DNA of 64,000 bases from contig DGVD01000004.1 of the NCBI GenBank assembly GCA_002395835.1, forward strand, positions 62,001 to 126,000, written 5' to 3'. The notes under the pieces are model-generated. The model was not told where the DNA came from. It ran no database searches and saw only the letters and a list, made by a program, of their open reading frames with translations. This stretch comes from Bacteroidales bacterium UBA4293 (GTDB taxonomy: Bacteria > Bacteroidota > Bacteroidia > Bacteroidales > Bacteroidaceae). Shown in pieces: positions 40,689 through 50,090 of the stretch; the stretch's first letter is position 1, and each line of letters begins with the position of its first letter. The translations under genes and the position numbers were made by a program.

Positions 40689-42536
40689 ATGGCAGAAGGA
40701 ATGGAATATAAAGAACTAGACCAAGTGGTAGTTCGTTTTTCTGGCGATTCCGGCGACGGTATGCAGTTGGCGGGTAGTATCTTCTCTACAGTTTCAGCTA
40801 CTGTAGGTAATAGTATCAGTACTTTTCCAGACTATCCTGCGGACATTCGTGCCCCGCAAGGTTCATTGACTGGTGTTTCTGGTTTCCAGGTGCATGTAGG
40901 TGCTGCTAAGGTGTTTACCCCTGGTGATGAGTGTGATGTTCTGGTGGCTATGAATGCTGCAGCTCTAAAGACTCAGTTGAAGTTTGCTAAACCTAATGCT
41001 ACTATCATTATTGATACCGATGCATTTAAGGAGGCAGACCTTAAGAAGGCAGAGTTCAAAACGGCAGATCCATTGGCAGAGCTGGGTGTTAATCCAGATC
41101 GTGTCATTGCATGCCCTATCACAGATATGGTAAAAGAAGCTTTGGCAGACAGCGGTATGGATAATAAATCCATCCTGAAATGCCGTAACATGTTTGCACT
41201 GGGTCTGGTGTGCTGGTTGTTCAGCAGGGATTTGAATATCGCTTTCAATTTCCTTCGTGAGAAATTCCAGAAGAAGCCAGGTGTAGCCGAGGCAAATATA
41301 AAAGTTATTCAGGCTGGATATGATTATGGTCATAATACCCACAGTTCAGCTGCTAATGTCTACCGTATAGAGTCTAAGGTGAAAGAACCGGGCCGTTATA
41401 TGGACATTACAGGAAACAAGGCTACTGCCTATGGTTTCATTGCTGCTGCAGAAAAAGCAGGGTTGAAGCTGTTCCTGGGTTCTTATCCTATTACTCCTGC
41501 TACCGATGTTCTTCATGAACTGGCTAAGCATAAGTCACTGGGTGTGATTACCGTACAGTGCGAGGACGAGATTTCTGGTGCTGCTACTGCTATCGGTGCA
41601 TCTTTCGCTGGTGCTTTGGCTGTAACTTCCACCTCAGGCCCTGGTTTGTGTCTGAAATCAGAAGCTATGAATCTGGCTGTAACTGCAGAGCTTCCAGTGG
41701 TACTGCTGGATGTTCAGCGTGGAGGTCCTTCTACTGGTTTGCCAACTAAGAGTGAGCAGACCGACTTGCTTCAGGCACTCTTCGGACGTAACGGTGAGAG
41801 CCCTATGCCAGTCATTGCAGCAACTTCACCAACCGACTGCTTCGATGCTGCTTACATGGCATCTAAGATAGCTTTGGAGCACATGACTCCAGTTATCTTG
41901 CTGACCGATGCTTTCATTGCCAACGGTTCTTCAGCTTGGAAGCTACCTAACCTGGGTGAATATCCTTCCATCAATCCTCCTTATGTAACCGAGGAAATGA
42001 AGAACAACTATACCCCTTACAAGCGAAACGACGGTGATGTGCGTTACTGGGCTATCCCTGGACAGGAGGGTTACACCCACATCCTGGGAGGTCTGGAGAA
42101 AGACGGTAATACCGGTGCCATCTCTACCGACCCAGAGAACCACAACAAGATGGTACATGTGCGTGCCTCTAAGGTAGCTAAGATTCCAGTACCCGACGTG
42201 GAAGTGGTAGGTTGCAAGGACGATGCTGATTTGCTGATAGTAGGTTTCGGAAGTACTTACGGACACCTTCACTCAGCTATGGACGAGATGATCAAGGACG
42301 GAAAGAAAGTGGCTTTGGCACAGTTCAGCTATATTAACCCACTGCCAAAGAACACTGCCGAAGTGCTGAAACGCTACAAGAAAGTAGTGGTGGCAGAGCA
42401 GAACCTAGGCCAGTTTGCAGCTTATCTGCGCATGAAGGTAGACAACTTCGTTCCTTATCAGTACAATGAAGTAAAAGGCCAGCCTTTCGTGATTAGCGAA
42501 TTGGTAGAAGCATTTAATGAAATCCTTAATAAGTAA
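40689..42536 (+). CDS. korA: 2-oxoacid:acceptor oxidoreductase, fused gamma-alpha subunit
   Basis: Part of a ferredoxin-dependent 2-oxoacid oxidoreductase, most likely 2-oxoglutarate (KorAB), making acyl-CoA and CO2 reversibly. It is 615 residues. Residues 1-190 are the gamma domain (VVVRFSGDSGDGMQLAGSIF...), residues 215-600 the alpha pyrimidine-binding and C-terminal domains (FLGSYPITPATDVLHELAKH, CEDEISGAATAIGASFAGA, TSGPGLCLKSEAMNLA, VDVQRGGPSTGLPTK-like LDVQRGGPSTGLPTKSEQTDL). It has its own promoter and is followed by korB after 20 bp. Confidence 0.93.
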   Translation: MAEGMEYKELDQVVVRFSGDSGDGMQLAGSIFSTVSATVGNSISTFPDYPADIRAPQGSLTGVSGFQVHVGAAKVFTPGDECDVLVAMNAAALKTQLKFAKPNATIIIDTDAFKEADLKKAEFKTADPLAELGVNPDRVIACPITDMVKEALADSGMDNKSILKCRNMFALGLVCWLFSRDLNIAFNFLREKFQKKPGVAEANIKVIQAGYDYGHNTHSSAANVYRIESKVKEPGRYMDITGNKATAYGFIAAAEKAGLKLFLGSYPITPATDVLHELAKHKSLGVITVQCEDEISGAATAIGASFAGALAVTSTSGPGLCLKSEAMNLAVTAELPVVLLDVQRGGPSTGLPTKSEQTDLLQALFGRNGESPMPVIAATSPTDCFDAAYMASKIALEHMTPVILLTDAFIANGSSAWKLPNLGEYPSINPPYVTEEMKNNYTPYKRNDGDVRYWAIPGQEGYTHILGGLEKDGNTGAISTDPENHNKMVHVRASKVAKIPVPDVEVVGCKDDADLLIVGFGSTYGHLHSAMDEMIKDGKKVALAQFSYINPLPKNTAEVLKRYKKVVVAEQNLGQFAAYLRMKVDNFVPYQYNEVKGQPFVISELVEAFNEILNK

Positions 42537-42556
42537 ACTCCAAAAACAGAAATATC

Positions 42557-43561
42557 ATGAGCGAATATACAGCAAAAGACTATAAGAAAGGACAACCTCG
42601 GTGGTGTCCTGGATGCGGCGATCATTTCTTCCTTGCCTCTCTGCATAAAGCAATGGCAGAACTTGGAGTTGCGCCCTGGAACGTAGCAGTAATTTCCGGT
42701 ATCGGCTGTTCTAGCCGTCTGCCTTACTACATGAATACGTATGCCATGCAAACCATTCATGGACGTGCAGCTGCTATTTCTACAGGTGCTAAGGTAACAA
42801 ACCCAGACCTCACGGTTTGGCAGGTCTCTGGTGACGGTGATGGATTGGCTATCGGTGGTAATCACTTTATCCATGCTGTCCGTCGTAATATCGACCTGAA
42901 TATGATTCTGCTGAACAACCGTATCTATGGTTTGACAAAGGGTCAGTATTCTCCAACGTCACCTCGTGGTTTTGTGAGCAAATCATCTCCTTATGGAACT
43001 GTAGAAGATCCATTCTGCCCAGCAGAGCTCTGCTTCGGTGCTCGTGGAAGATTCTTTGCACGTGCAGCAGCAGTAGATGCAGCAGGAACAGTGGAGATTC
43101 TTAAAGCAGCAGCTCAGCATAAAGGTGCTGCCATATGCGAGATTCTGCAGAACTGTATGATTTTCAATAATGGTGTTTACGACTATCTGGCAAAGAAAGA
43201 AGACCGTGCTAAAAATGCCATCTACCTGAAACATGGTCAACCTATGGTATTCGGTGAGAACAACGAGTACGGATTGGTTCAGGAAGGTTTCGGAATCAAG
43301 GTAGTGAAGATTGGTGAGAATGGTGTGACACTGGATGATATCCTGGTTCATGATGCACACTGTATGGACAATACCTTGCAACTGAAACTTGCCATGATGG
43401 ATGGCCCAGATTTCCCTGTGGCTTTCGGTGTGATTCGTGATGTAGAAGCTCCTACTTACGATGAGGCTGTCCATGCTCAGATAGAGGAGGTTAGTGCCAA
43501 GAAGAAGTACCACAACTTTGCTGAGTTGCTGGAGACTAATGATATTTGGGAAGTGAAGTAA
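42557..43561 (+). CDS. korB: 2-oxoacid:ferredoxin oxidoreductase, beta subunit
   Basis: Thiamine-diphosphate-binding subunit that pairs with the preceding alpha subunit. It is 334 residues. RWCPGCGDHFFLASLHKAMAE at 15-35, ISGIGCSSRLPYY near 49-61, and the TPP/Mg motif VSGDGDGLAIGGNHFIHAVRRN near 94-115 followed by NNRIYGLTKGQYSPTS are all intact. The CPGCG cysteines and the later conserved Cys bind the [4Fe-4S] cluster in this family. 2-oxoglutarate is favoured over pyruvate because of the fused KorA-type partner, but substrate is not proven. Confidence 0.93.
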   Translation: MSEYTAKDYKKGQPRWCPGCGDHFFLASLHKAMAELGVAPWNVAVISGIGCSSRLPYYMNTYAMQTIHGRAAAISTGAKVTNPDLTVWQVSGDGDGLAIGGNHFIHAVRRNIDLNMILLNNRIYGLTKGQYSPTSPRGFVSKSSPYGTVEDPFCPAELCFGARGRFFARAAAVDAAGTVEILKAAAQHKGAAICEILQNCMIFNNGVYDYLAKKEDRAKNAIYLKHGQPMVFGENNEYGLVQEGFGIKVVKIGENGVTLDDILVHDAHCMDNTLQLKLAMMDGPDFPVAFGVIRDVEAPTYDEAVHAQIEEVSAKKKYHNFAELLETNDIWEVK

Positions 43562-43587
43562 TTTCTCTTTTCACAAAAACATGAAAG

Positions 43588-43622
43588 AAAGCGGTAGTCA
43601 CTTTTCGGGTGGCTACCGCTTT
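43588..43622 (+). terminator. Terminator of korAB
   Basis: A 14-bp stem (43588-43601 with 43609-43622, one wobble pair) with a TTTTCGG-type loop, 27 bp after korB. The trailing T run is short, so efficiency is uncertain. Confidence 0.65.
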
Positions 43623-43651
43623 GAATATATATAAATGTTTGAAGAAAAGAA

Positions 43652-44440
43652 TTAGAATTGGTTGAGTTTGGATACATCTATTTTCGTAACACCCGTGTTA
43701 CGAATGGATGTTTCATCTGCAGTTCCGGAAAGAATAATTTTTCCTACACCTGAATTTGTGGCATCTAGTTTTTCGCAATCTACTTGAAGATTGATAGTAC
43801 CTGTACCTCTCTTGCTGATGGATGCTTCTTTCCCTTTATAATCTACCTTAATGTTGTCCACACCACTGGAATGAATATCCAGTTTATCAGTTTTTACTAC
43901 CAACTTTCCTTTGGTGACACCCCGGTCATCCAAATTCAGCAAGGTTCCATCGAAATGGACATCTAAATTGGTAACACCTTTTAATTCACAAGTAGCTTCG
44001 GGACAAGAAATCTGTAGGGCATTAAGATCAAATACACCACTGCTGCTGACGTGTAAATTTTCAGTCTTTAGCTTATCTGCATTAAATTTTAAAACTCCTT
44101 TATTTTCTAGAGAGTTCATGTCGGGTGAAGTAATGTAGAGTGTCAACATCTGATTTTCGTTGGAGTTCTTCTTTTTCTTCTGGTCGTTTCTTACTATCAG
44201 AATTCCATCTTTTACTTCCAGTATGAGGCTTTCTATTTGTTTTTCAGAGCCTTCAGCCTTGATGCTGTAAGAGTTACCTTGTGTGTAGTGAATCCTGACA
44301 ACATGATAGTTCTTCAAACCGGAGAAACCTGTCAAATTATAATCTTTGCTGATGATGGGTTCATCGTATACTGGTGTTGAAGCTTGTATATTACTTATGG
44401 TAGCTAACCCTAATGCTACCCCTAAAATTATCTTTTTCAT
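43652..44440 (-). CDS. Secreted DUF2807 (head GIN domain) protein
   Basis: 262 residues. A signal peptide (MKKIILGVALGLATISNIQAS) precedes a long repetitive beta sequence typical of DUF2807, the so-called putative auto-transporter adhesin domain. Repeated units such as NLHVSSSGVFDLNAL, NLDVHFDGTLLNLDDRGVTKGKLVV and KLDATNSGVGKIILSG recur about every 20 residues and predict a right-handed beta-helix-like fold. Function is unknown; it is common in Bacteroidetes. It is the last gene of the sigma-factor operon, 13 bp after the 44454 gene. Confidence 0.85.
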   Translation of the reverse strand: MKKIILGVALGLATISNIQASTPVYDEPIISKDYNLTGFSGLKNYHVVRIHYTQGNSYSIKAEGSEKQIESLILEVKDGILIVRNDQKKKKNSNENQMLTLYITSPDMNSLENKGVLKFNADKLKTENLHVSSSGVFDLNALQISCPEATCELKGVTNLDVHFDGTLLNLDDRGVTKGKLVVKTDKLDIHSSGVDNIKVDYKGKEASISKRGTGTINLQVDCEKLDATNSGVGKIILSGTADETSIRNTGVTKIDVSKLNQF

Positions 44441-44453
44441 TTTAGCTAGTTTT

Positions 44454-44852
44454 TTATTTGTATCTAATAATGATGGTTACTTTACCGTTTGTAAATGACG
44501 ATCTGTGATTAACATATTTCATCATATAGACACGGTTTTCTTTCTCGTTCTCTACGGTCAAAGTCATGGTTTCTTCTTCATCATTCACCATGATGCTGAA
44601 TTGTCCGTTTTCTTGCTCTTGGAGAAATGCTTTACGTAATTTATTAATGCTCATATCGGTGGGCTGTAGAATCTTCACTACTTTCAGAACTTTGCGTGTC
44701 TTGGGGTCACGTTCTACTGCGGAGGTAAAAGTGCTCTTACCAATAGACGAATACTCATCAACCGCTTTGTCTATGGAATTTTGAGCAGAGATAGCCAGTG
44801 TAGTAAAAAGCATCCCTAGCATGCACAATAAAACTTTTATCTTCATATTCAT
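44454..44852 (-). CDS. Small secreted protein, DUF5024-like
   Basis: 132 residues with a signal peptide (about 1-23, ending TTLAISAQ). The mature part is NSIDKAVDEYSSIGKSTFTSAVERDPKTRKVLKVVKIL followed by a beta-rich half (TMTLTVENEKENRVYMMKYVNHRSSF). I associate this pattern with DUF5024, from memory and with moderate confidence. It lies 6 bp after the anti-sigma-like gene and would be periplasmic or outer-surface. A second Met two codons downstream (44846) is an equally possible start. Confidence 0.75.
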   Translation of the reverse strand: MNMKIKVLLCMLGMLFTTLAISAQNSIDKAVDEYSSIGKSTFTSAVERDPKTRKVLKVVKILQPTDMSINKLRKAFLQEQENGQFSIMVNDEEETMTLTVENEKENRVYMMKYVNHRSSFTNGKVTIIIRYK

Positions 44853-44858
44853 ATTTTA

Positions 44859-45431
44859 TTATTGATTTAATAGTTGGTGGATGCGTTCTCTTTCCTGTGC
44901 ATCCTGTATAGTGCCTAGCAGGTCTTGTTCAGCCTGGTTAATTAAATCGGTGGGAGATGGTGAACCGATGTCTTCAGCTAAACTTAAAGCACTTTTGATT
45001 TGTGGTAAGATTTCCCTCAAATTGTCAATGCGTACACCGTCTACCACCATATAGCTTCCACCATATATTCTTTGTAATTTCATATTTTCGTATGTCCGAT
45101 AAATACCAAAAGATCCTAGAAAGATGGCTATGGAAGCAGCAATACTGGCAATTTTCAGCCATAATCTACGGTGTTTTGGTGGTGTGGAATTTGCTGGAAG
45201 TTCTGTAGAAGGTAAACTGATTGCTGGTTCTTCCTCCGGGAATTCTGTAGGTTGCACTTCATTTAGAGTTATAGCATCTAAATCCAGGAACAATTCTCGA
45301 TATGCCTCTAGTTCTTCAGGTAAATCTTGATGCTGCTTGAAGTAATCATAAAGACATTTTTCTTCTTCTAAGGTAGTGTTCCCCTCGAAGAATTGTTCCA
45401 TCAATAATTTTATTTCAGCTATATCTTTCAT
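44859..45431 (-). CDS. Membrane-anchored anti-sigma-factor-like protein
   Basis: 190 residues. The cytoplasmic N-terminus (1-85) is acidic with LLMEQFFEGNTTLEEEKCLYDYFKQHQDLPEELEAYREL, like the zinc-free anti-sigma domains of Bacteroidetes. A single transmembrane helix follows (LWLKIASIAASIAIFLGSFGIY, near 87-108), then a periplasmic tail. It overlaps the sigma factor gene by 4 bp, which suggests that it binds and restrains that sigma factor. It lacks FecR-type features, so a signal other than TonB uptake is likely. Confidence 0.8.
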   Translation of the reverse strand: MKDIAEIKLLMEQFFEGNTTLEEEKCLYDYFKQHQDLPEELEAYRELFLDLDAITLNEVQPTEFPEEEPAISLPSTELPANSTPPKHRRLWLKIASIAASIAIFLGSFGIYRTYENMKLQRIYGGSYMVVDGVRIDNLREILPQIKSALSLAEDIGSPSPTDLINQAEQDLLGTIQDAQERERIHQLLNQ

Positions 45432-45910
45432 TTTTTATTGCAGGTTAATTTGTCTTTTATCGTTTGTCTGGCTCTACTCAATGCCTTTCTAACCGCAGCC
45501 TCTTCCATCTGCATGAATCGAGCTATGTCTTTTATTTCCATCCCCTCCATATGTCTGAGTCGGAGAATGGTTTGAGGTACATCGGGTAAACTTTCCACGA
45601 TTGTCATCATACGTTCAATGCGTTCATGATCCATCCTCTCACTGCTTTCGCTACTTCTTATAATGGACAGGGATTCTATGTCTTCTCGGGGCTTTCTGCA
45701 CCGGATGAAGTCGAGGCAAAGATTCCTCACCAGTATTCGAGCTAATCCATTTACCGGATTATGTAGCTGAGCATACATTTGCCAGAGTCTAATCATGGCT
45801 TCCTGTACTATATCTTCAGCCTCATCAGCATCACTTAGATACCTGTTTGCCTCAGCTATCAGTACAGGTCGGAGCCTTTTCATCGTTATTTCAAACTCTT
45901 CGCTTGTCAT
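45428..45910 (-). CDS. ECF sigma factor (sigma-70 family)
   Basis: 160-residue extracytoplasmic-function sigma factor. Region 2 spans about 15-80 (DADEAEDIVQEAMIRLWQMYAQL, NPVNGLARILVRNLCLDFIRCRK) and region 4 about 105-155 (LPDVPQTILRLRHMEGMEIKDIARFMQMEEAAVRKALSRARQTIKDKL). It heads a four-gene leftward operon with an anti-sigma-like protein and two secreted proteins. The divergent gap to the hydrolase at 46035 carries a 19-bp palindrome. Confidence 0.92.
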   Translation of the reverse strand: MTSEEFEITMKRLRPVLIAEANRYLSDADEAEDIVQEAMIRLWQMYAQLHNPVNGLARILVRNLCLDFIRCRKPREDIESLSIIRSSESSERMDHERIERMMTIVESLPDVPQTILRLRHMEGMEIKDIARFMQMEEAAVRKALSRARQTIKDKLTCNKK

Positions 45911-45968
45911 TCAGCAGTTTCTTTGTTTTTCTTTTAAATTTCTTCTATAAATAATACGCAAAGTAAGG

Positions 45969-45987
45969 TGTTTTGTGACACAAAACA
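45969..45987. promoter_or_regulatory. Palindromic operator candidate in the sigma/hydrolase divergent gap
   Basis: TGTTTTGTGACACAAAACA is a perfect 9+1+9 palindrome midway between divergent genes (45911-46034). The -7-like TATCTTTG (46001-46008) of the rightward gene lies 13 bp away, so bound protein could control both sides. Confidence 0.55.
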
Positions 45988-46034
45988 AGAAATTATTTTG
46001 TATCTTTGCGTTATAGAGAGAAAAAAAAGGATTT

Positions 46035-47105
46035 ATGAGAAGATTATTAATGGCAGTTTGCTTGCTAGCTGCAACAATCGGGATGGCAGATGCACAGACC
46101 GCACGAAAGCAAGTGGTGGAGAATGGTGGTACAGGCCTTTATAAAGCTGAGGTGGTAGAAGACTTATCTTGTCCTATGCTTACAATGTATAGGCCACAAA
46201 ACTTAAAAAAAGATGTAGTGGCAAAGATAGGAAAGCTTCCTGTAATTGTCTATGCCAATGGTGGATGTGCCAACAATAATGTTCAGATGCGCTATCTGCT
46301 GAGTGAAGTAGCTTCTCATGGCTATGTGGCAGCAGCTATAGGCCCTTATGATGAAGCTGATGTCCTTGCAGAGTGGAAAAATGTACTCACTTTCATGTAT
46401 CCTAAGACAAAGCCTTCTGTGGTACTGGCAAACGGAGAGACTGTTAAACCCATGAGTGCTGAAGAGGAGAAAGCCTTTAGGGCACAGTTGGAAGCTCGCA
46501 TAGCTAAGGAGAGAGCTGAGGCAGAGAAGCAAGCTAAGAAAGGAAAGAAAAATCAACGCTCTGCTCAGCCTGTCCAGCAGACATCTCCTAAGATGCTTTT
46601 AGAGATGCTTGACTGGCTGACAGATCAAAATGCAGATCCACAGTCTGATTATTACCATTGTTTAGATCTTGACCATGTGGCAGCTATGGGTCAGTCTTGT
46701 GGTGGTGCTCAGGTTCTAGGTGTGGCTCACGACCCACGCATCAAGACTTGTGTAATGCTTAATTCCGGTATAGCCGACATGGAAATGCAGGGAACCACAA
46801 AAGAGGCTTTGAATAGTTTACATCAACCAATGTTCTATCTCATAGGAGGTTCAGACGATGTGGCTTTCCCTAATGCACAGATGGATTTTGACAACATCAA
46901 GAATGTTCCTGTAGTAATGATGAATACACTTGACGGCCATAGTGGAACCTATTATGAGAAAAACGGAGGGAGCTATGGTGTAGCAGTATTGAAGTGGCTG
47001 GATTGGCAGTTTAAAGGTGATGTGAGCCAGGCTGCTTTCTTCCTTGATGATGATTATTTGAAATATAAGTATCCAGATTGGAAAGTTGTTCGGAAGAATT
47101 TTTGA
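46035..47105 (+). CDS. Secreted alpha/beta hydrolase
   Basis: 356 residues with a signal peptide (about 1-20, ending GMADAQ). The alpha/beta-hydrolase oxyanion region is VIVYANGGCANNN and the nucleophile elbow is GQSCGGAQ (Ser near residue 220); later FYLIGGSDDVAF and DGHSGTYY supply the acid and His. This matches chlorophyllase/PAF-acetylhydrolase-like esterases; substrate unknown. A Lys/Glu-rich insert near 155-180 (ERAEAEKQAKKGKKNQRSA) is unusual. It probably shares a transcript with the next hydrolase (31-bp gap). Confidence 0.8.
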   Translation: MRRLLMAVCLLAATIGMADAQTARKQVVENGGTGLYKAEVVEDLSCPMLTMYRPQNLKKDVVAKIGKLPVIVYANGGCANNNVQMRYLLSEVASHGYVAAAIGPYDEADVLAEWKNVLTFMYPKTKPSVVLANGETVKPMSAEEEKAFRAQLEARIAKERAEAEKQAKKGKKNQRSAQPVQQTSPKMLLEMLDWLTDQNADPQSDYYHCLDLDHVAAMGQSCGGAQVLGVAHDPRIKTCVMLNSGIADMEMQGTTKEALNSLHQPMFYLIGGSDDVAFPNAQMDFDNIKNVPVVMMNTLDGHSGTYYEKNGGSYGVAVLKWLDWQFKGDVSQAAFFLDDDYLKYKYPDWKVVRKNF

Positions 47106-47136
47106 AAATAAATCCTTTTTATCTTTTAAATAAACT

Positions 47137-48117
47137 ATGAGAAAATTAATTTTTACCTTGTTGTGTGCTGGGATGTTCACTTGTACAGTATCTGCTCAAA
47201 ATGCTTTAGAAGCATCTCCAATCATGCAGCAAGTGAGAACTATTATAAAGCAGCAGATAGAAAATGGCTCCATGCCTAAGTTTACAAAGGACACTGATCC
47301 TTTTGAACTGCGCCGTATAACAGAAAATGTTCAGGCTGGTATGGACTCTAATGTGCCAGGATTTGTAATTGAAGAGGTGAAACTGGCAGGGATAGACGCA
47401 GAATATTGCCACATGTCCGACATGCGTGACGATGCTGTTTTGGTGTATATTCATGGTGGTGGTTTTATGTGTGGCAATGCTAAAACCTCACGAGGTTATG
47501 CTTTAATCTATGCCAGTGAGACGAAATTGCCAGTATATACATTCTCCTATAGGCTAATGCCTGAAGCACCATTTCCTGCAGGTGTGGACGATTGCTTCAA
47601 TGCTTACAAGGCTATACTGGAACGTCATCCAGGGAAACCAGTATTTCTGCTAGGTGAAAGTGCTGGTGCTACCCTTTGTATTACCACTGCGATGAAAGCA
47701 CGTGACAATCAGGTGCAGTTGCCTGCAGCTATTTTCCCGTATTCACCAGTGATAGATATGAGTGGAGCACTCAATAGAAGAAGAGCTACAGATGAAGACT
47801 TTACCATCAATGAGGAAGGTGTGAAATTAATGGAGGATTTATATGTTTCTCCAGAATTAAGGAAGAATCCTTATGCATCACCATATTATGATGATATGCA
47901 CGGCATGCCTCCTATGTTTTTGGCTTGGGATATGAATGAGCATTTGGCACCAGATTCTGAAGAAATCGTGAAGAAACTTCTCACTCAGGGTGTGGAATGT
48001 CATTTCAAGGCTTATCCACACTGCTTCCATGCTTTTGCTCCATTAGGAAGAAGTACTCCAGAAAGTAGTGAGATACTTGACCAAACCATTCAATTCATTG
48101 AGTCACATATTAAATAG
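47137..48117 (+). CDS. Secreted esterase/lipase, HSL-type alpha/beta hydrolase
   Basis: 326 residues with a signal peptide (MRKLIFTLLCAGMFTCTVSAQ). The hormone-sensitive-lipase family oxyanion motif YIHGGGFMCG is near residues 105-114, the nucleophile GESAGATLC near 170, then FAWDMNEHLAPDSEE-like LAWDMNEHLAPDSEE near 265 and the catalytic HCFHAF near 290. It is predicted to cleave short-chain or acetyl esters outside the cytoplasm. It follows another secreted hydrolase, perhaps for the same ester-decorated substrate. Confidence 0.85.
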   Translation: MRKLIFTLLCAGMFTCTVSAQNALEASPIMQQVRTIIKQQIENGSMPKFTKDTDPFELRRITENVQAGMDSNVPGFVIEEVKLAGIDAEYCHMSDMRDDAVLVYIHGGGFMCGNAKTSRGYALIYASETKLPVYTFSYRLMPEAPFPAGVDDCFNAYKAILERHPGKPVFLLGESAGATLCITTAMKARDNQVQLPAAIFPYSPVIDMSGALNRRRATDEDFTINEEGVKLMEDLYVSPELRKNPYASPYYDDMHGMPPMFLAWDMNEHLAPDSEEIVKKLLTQGVECHFKAYPHCFHAFAPLGRSTPESSEILDQTIQFIESHIK

Positions 48118-48335
48118 GGATTAAGTTGTTCATGTCTTGATGGCTGTTTTACGTGTCCTTTGTGGCTTCTCAAAAGAGTTGATTCACTAGGACAGATGAA
48201 GTGTGCAGCTTCAAGAGAAATGAAAAACTCCTTAATTTGCAATATGGAGTTTGCAGTAAATGTTAGTTAGTAAAAAAAAGGCTATAAAGCATTGAAATAT
48301 TTACTTATAAGCGTGGAATTTTACGAATAAAATAT

Positions 48336-48343
48336 TATTTTTG
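48336..48343 (+). promoter_or_regulatory. -7 box of pckA
   Basis: TATTTTTG matches TAnnTTTG, 65 bp before the pckA ATG, leaving a 5' leader of about 60 nt. The -33 region is not clear. Confidence 0.5.
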
Positions 48344-48408
48344 CATTCGATTTAAAAGGTGCAAAAGAATAGCATTTATAATTACACTTATAAAATATAA
48401 ATAATAAA

Positions 48409-50022
48409 ATGGCAAATTTGGATTTAACAAAGTACGGTATCACAGGTTCAACCGTGATTGGTCACAATCCTTCTTACGAGGCATTGTTCGAGGCTGAAAT
48501 GAAGCCAGGATTGGAAGGTTTTGACAAAGGTCAGCTGACCGAGTTAGGTGCAGTAAACGTAATGACAGGTATCTTTACTGGTCGTTCACCTAAGGACAAA
48601 TATATCGTAATGGACGATGTGTCTAAGGATACAGTATGGTGGACTACTGAAGGATATAAGAACGATAACCACCCAATGTCAGAGGAAACTTGGGCTGAAG
48701 TAAAGAAGATGGCTATCAAGGAGCTTTGCAACAAGGAACTTTATGTTGTAGATGCTTTCTGTGGTGCTAATGAGGATACTCGTATGGCTGTTCGCTTCAT
48801 TGTTGAAGTAGCATGGCAGGCACACTTTGTTAAGAATATGTTCATCCAGCCTACTGCTGAAGAACTGGAGAACTTTGAGCCTAATTTCGTTATCTACAAT
48901 GCTTCTAAGGCAAAGGTAGAGAACTTCGAGAAGTTGGGTATGCGTTCTGAAACTTGTGCTGCATTCAATGTTAAGAGCCGTGAGCAGGTAATTCTGAATA
49001 CATGGTATGGTGGTGAAATGAAGAAGGGTATGTTCTCTATGATGAACTACTACTTGCCTCTAAGAGGTATTGCTTCAATGCACTGCTCTGCTAACACTGA
49101 TATGAACGGTGAGAACACTGCAATCTTCTTTGGTTTGTCTGGTACTGGTAAGACTACTCTTTCTACCGATCCTAAGCGTCTGCTGATTGGTGATGACGAG
49201 CACGGATGGGATGATAATGGCGTATTCAACTTCGAAGGTGGTTGCTATGCAAAGGTTATCAAGTTGGATAAGGAGTCTGAGCCAGATATCTACAATGCAA
49301 TCAAGCGTAACGCATTGCTGGAGAATGTAACTGTAGACGAGAAGGGTGTTATCGACTTCAATGATAAGAGTGTAACTGAGAATACCCGTGTATCTTATCC
49401 AATCGAGCACATTACTAACATTGTAAAGAAGGTTAATGGCAAGAGCGCTGGTCCAGCTGCTAAGCAGGTTATCTTCTTGAGTGCTGATGCATTCGGTGTT
49501 TTACCTCCAGTATCTATCTTGACTCCAGAGCAGACTAAGTATTACTTCCTTTCTGGATTTACTGCTAAGTTGGCTGGTACTGAGCGTGGTATTACTGAGC
49601 CTACTCCTACATTCTCTGCTTGCTTTGGTCAGGCATTCTTGGAGTTGCACCCAACTAAGTACGGTGAGGAACTTGTAAAGAAGATGGAAAAGAGTGGTGC
49701 TAAGGCATACTTGGTTAACACTGGTTGGAATGGTACAGGTAAGCGAATCTCTATTAGAGATACTCGTGGTATCATCGATGCTATTTTGAACGGTGACATC
49801 AACAAGGTAGAGACTAAGCACATTCCTTACTTCAACTTCGAGGTTCCAGTAGTTTTGGAAGGTGTTGACCGTCGTATTCTTGACCCACGTGACACTTATG
49901 CTTGTGATGGCGAATGGGAAGAGAAGGCAAAGGATTTGGCAGCTCGCTTCATCAAGAACTTTGATAAGTATACAACCAATGAGGCTGGTAAGGCTTTGGT
50001 TGCTGCTGGTCCACAGCTCTAA
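48409..50022 (+). CDS. pckA: Phosphoenolpyruvate carboxykinase (ATP)
   Basis: Interconverts oxaloacetate and PEP using ATP. In Bacteroides it runs in the carboxylating direction as the route from PEP to oxaloacetate, fumarate and succinate. It is 537 residues. The substrate site TGRSPKDKYIV is near 57-67 (GRSPKDK), the kinase-1a P-loop FFGLSGTGKTTLSTDPKR near 238-255, and the kinase-2 LIGDDEHGWDDNGVFNFEGGCY near 258-280. It has its own promoter and terminator. Confidence 0.97.
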   Translation: MANLDLTKYGITGSTVIGHNPSYEALFEAEMKPGLEGFDKGQLTELGAVNVMTGIFTGRSPKDKYIVMDDVSKDTVWWTTEGYKNDNHPMSEETWAEVKKMAIKELCNKELYVVDAFCGANEDTRMAVRFIVEVAWQAHFVKNMFIQPTAEELENFEPNFVIYNASKAKVENFEKLGMRSETCAAFNVKSREQVILNTWYGGEMKKGMFSMMNYYLPLRGIASMHCSANTDMNGENTAIFFGLSGTGKTTLSTDPKRLLIGDDEHGWDDNGVFNFEGGCYAKVIKLDKESEPDIYNAIKRNALLENVTVDEKGVIDFNDKSVTENTRVSYPIEHITNIVKKVNGKSAGPAAKQVIFLSADAFGVLPPVSILTPEQTKYYFLSGFTAKLAGTERGITEPTPTFSACFGQAFLELHPTKYGEELVKKMEKSGAKAYLVNTGWNGTGKRISIRDTRGIIDAILNGDINKVETKHIPYFNFEVPVVLEGVDRRILDPRDTYACDGEWEEKAKDLAARFIKNFDKYTTNEAGKALVAAGPQL

Positions 50023-50055
50023 TCTAAATTTTAGGATTCAAATTATTAAAATAAG

Positions 50056-50090
50056 GAGGGGCTCCCCGAAAGGAGAGCTCCTCTTTTGTG
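50056..50090 (+). terminator. Terminator of pckA
   Basis: A long stem (50056-50067 with 50072-50083; 9 continuous pairs including one wobble, then one mismatch and two GC pairs) closed by a GAAA tetraloop and followed by a TTTT run. The T run also forms the -33 TTTG of the next gene's promoter. Confidence 0.85.
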
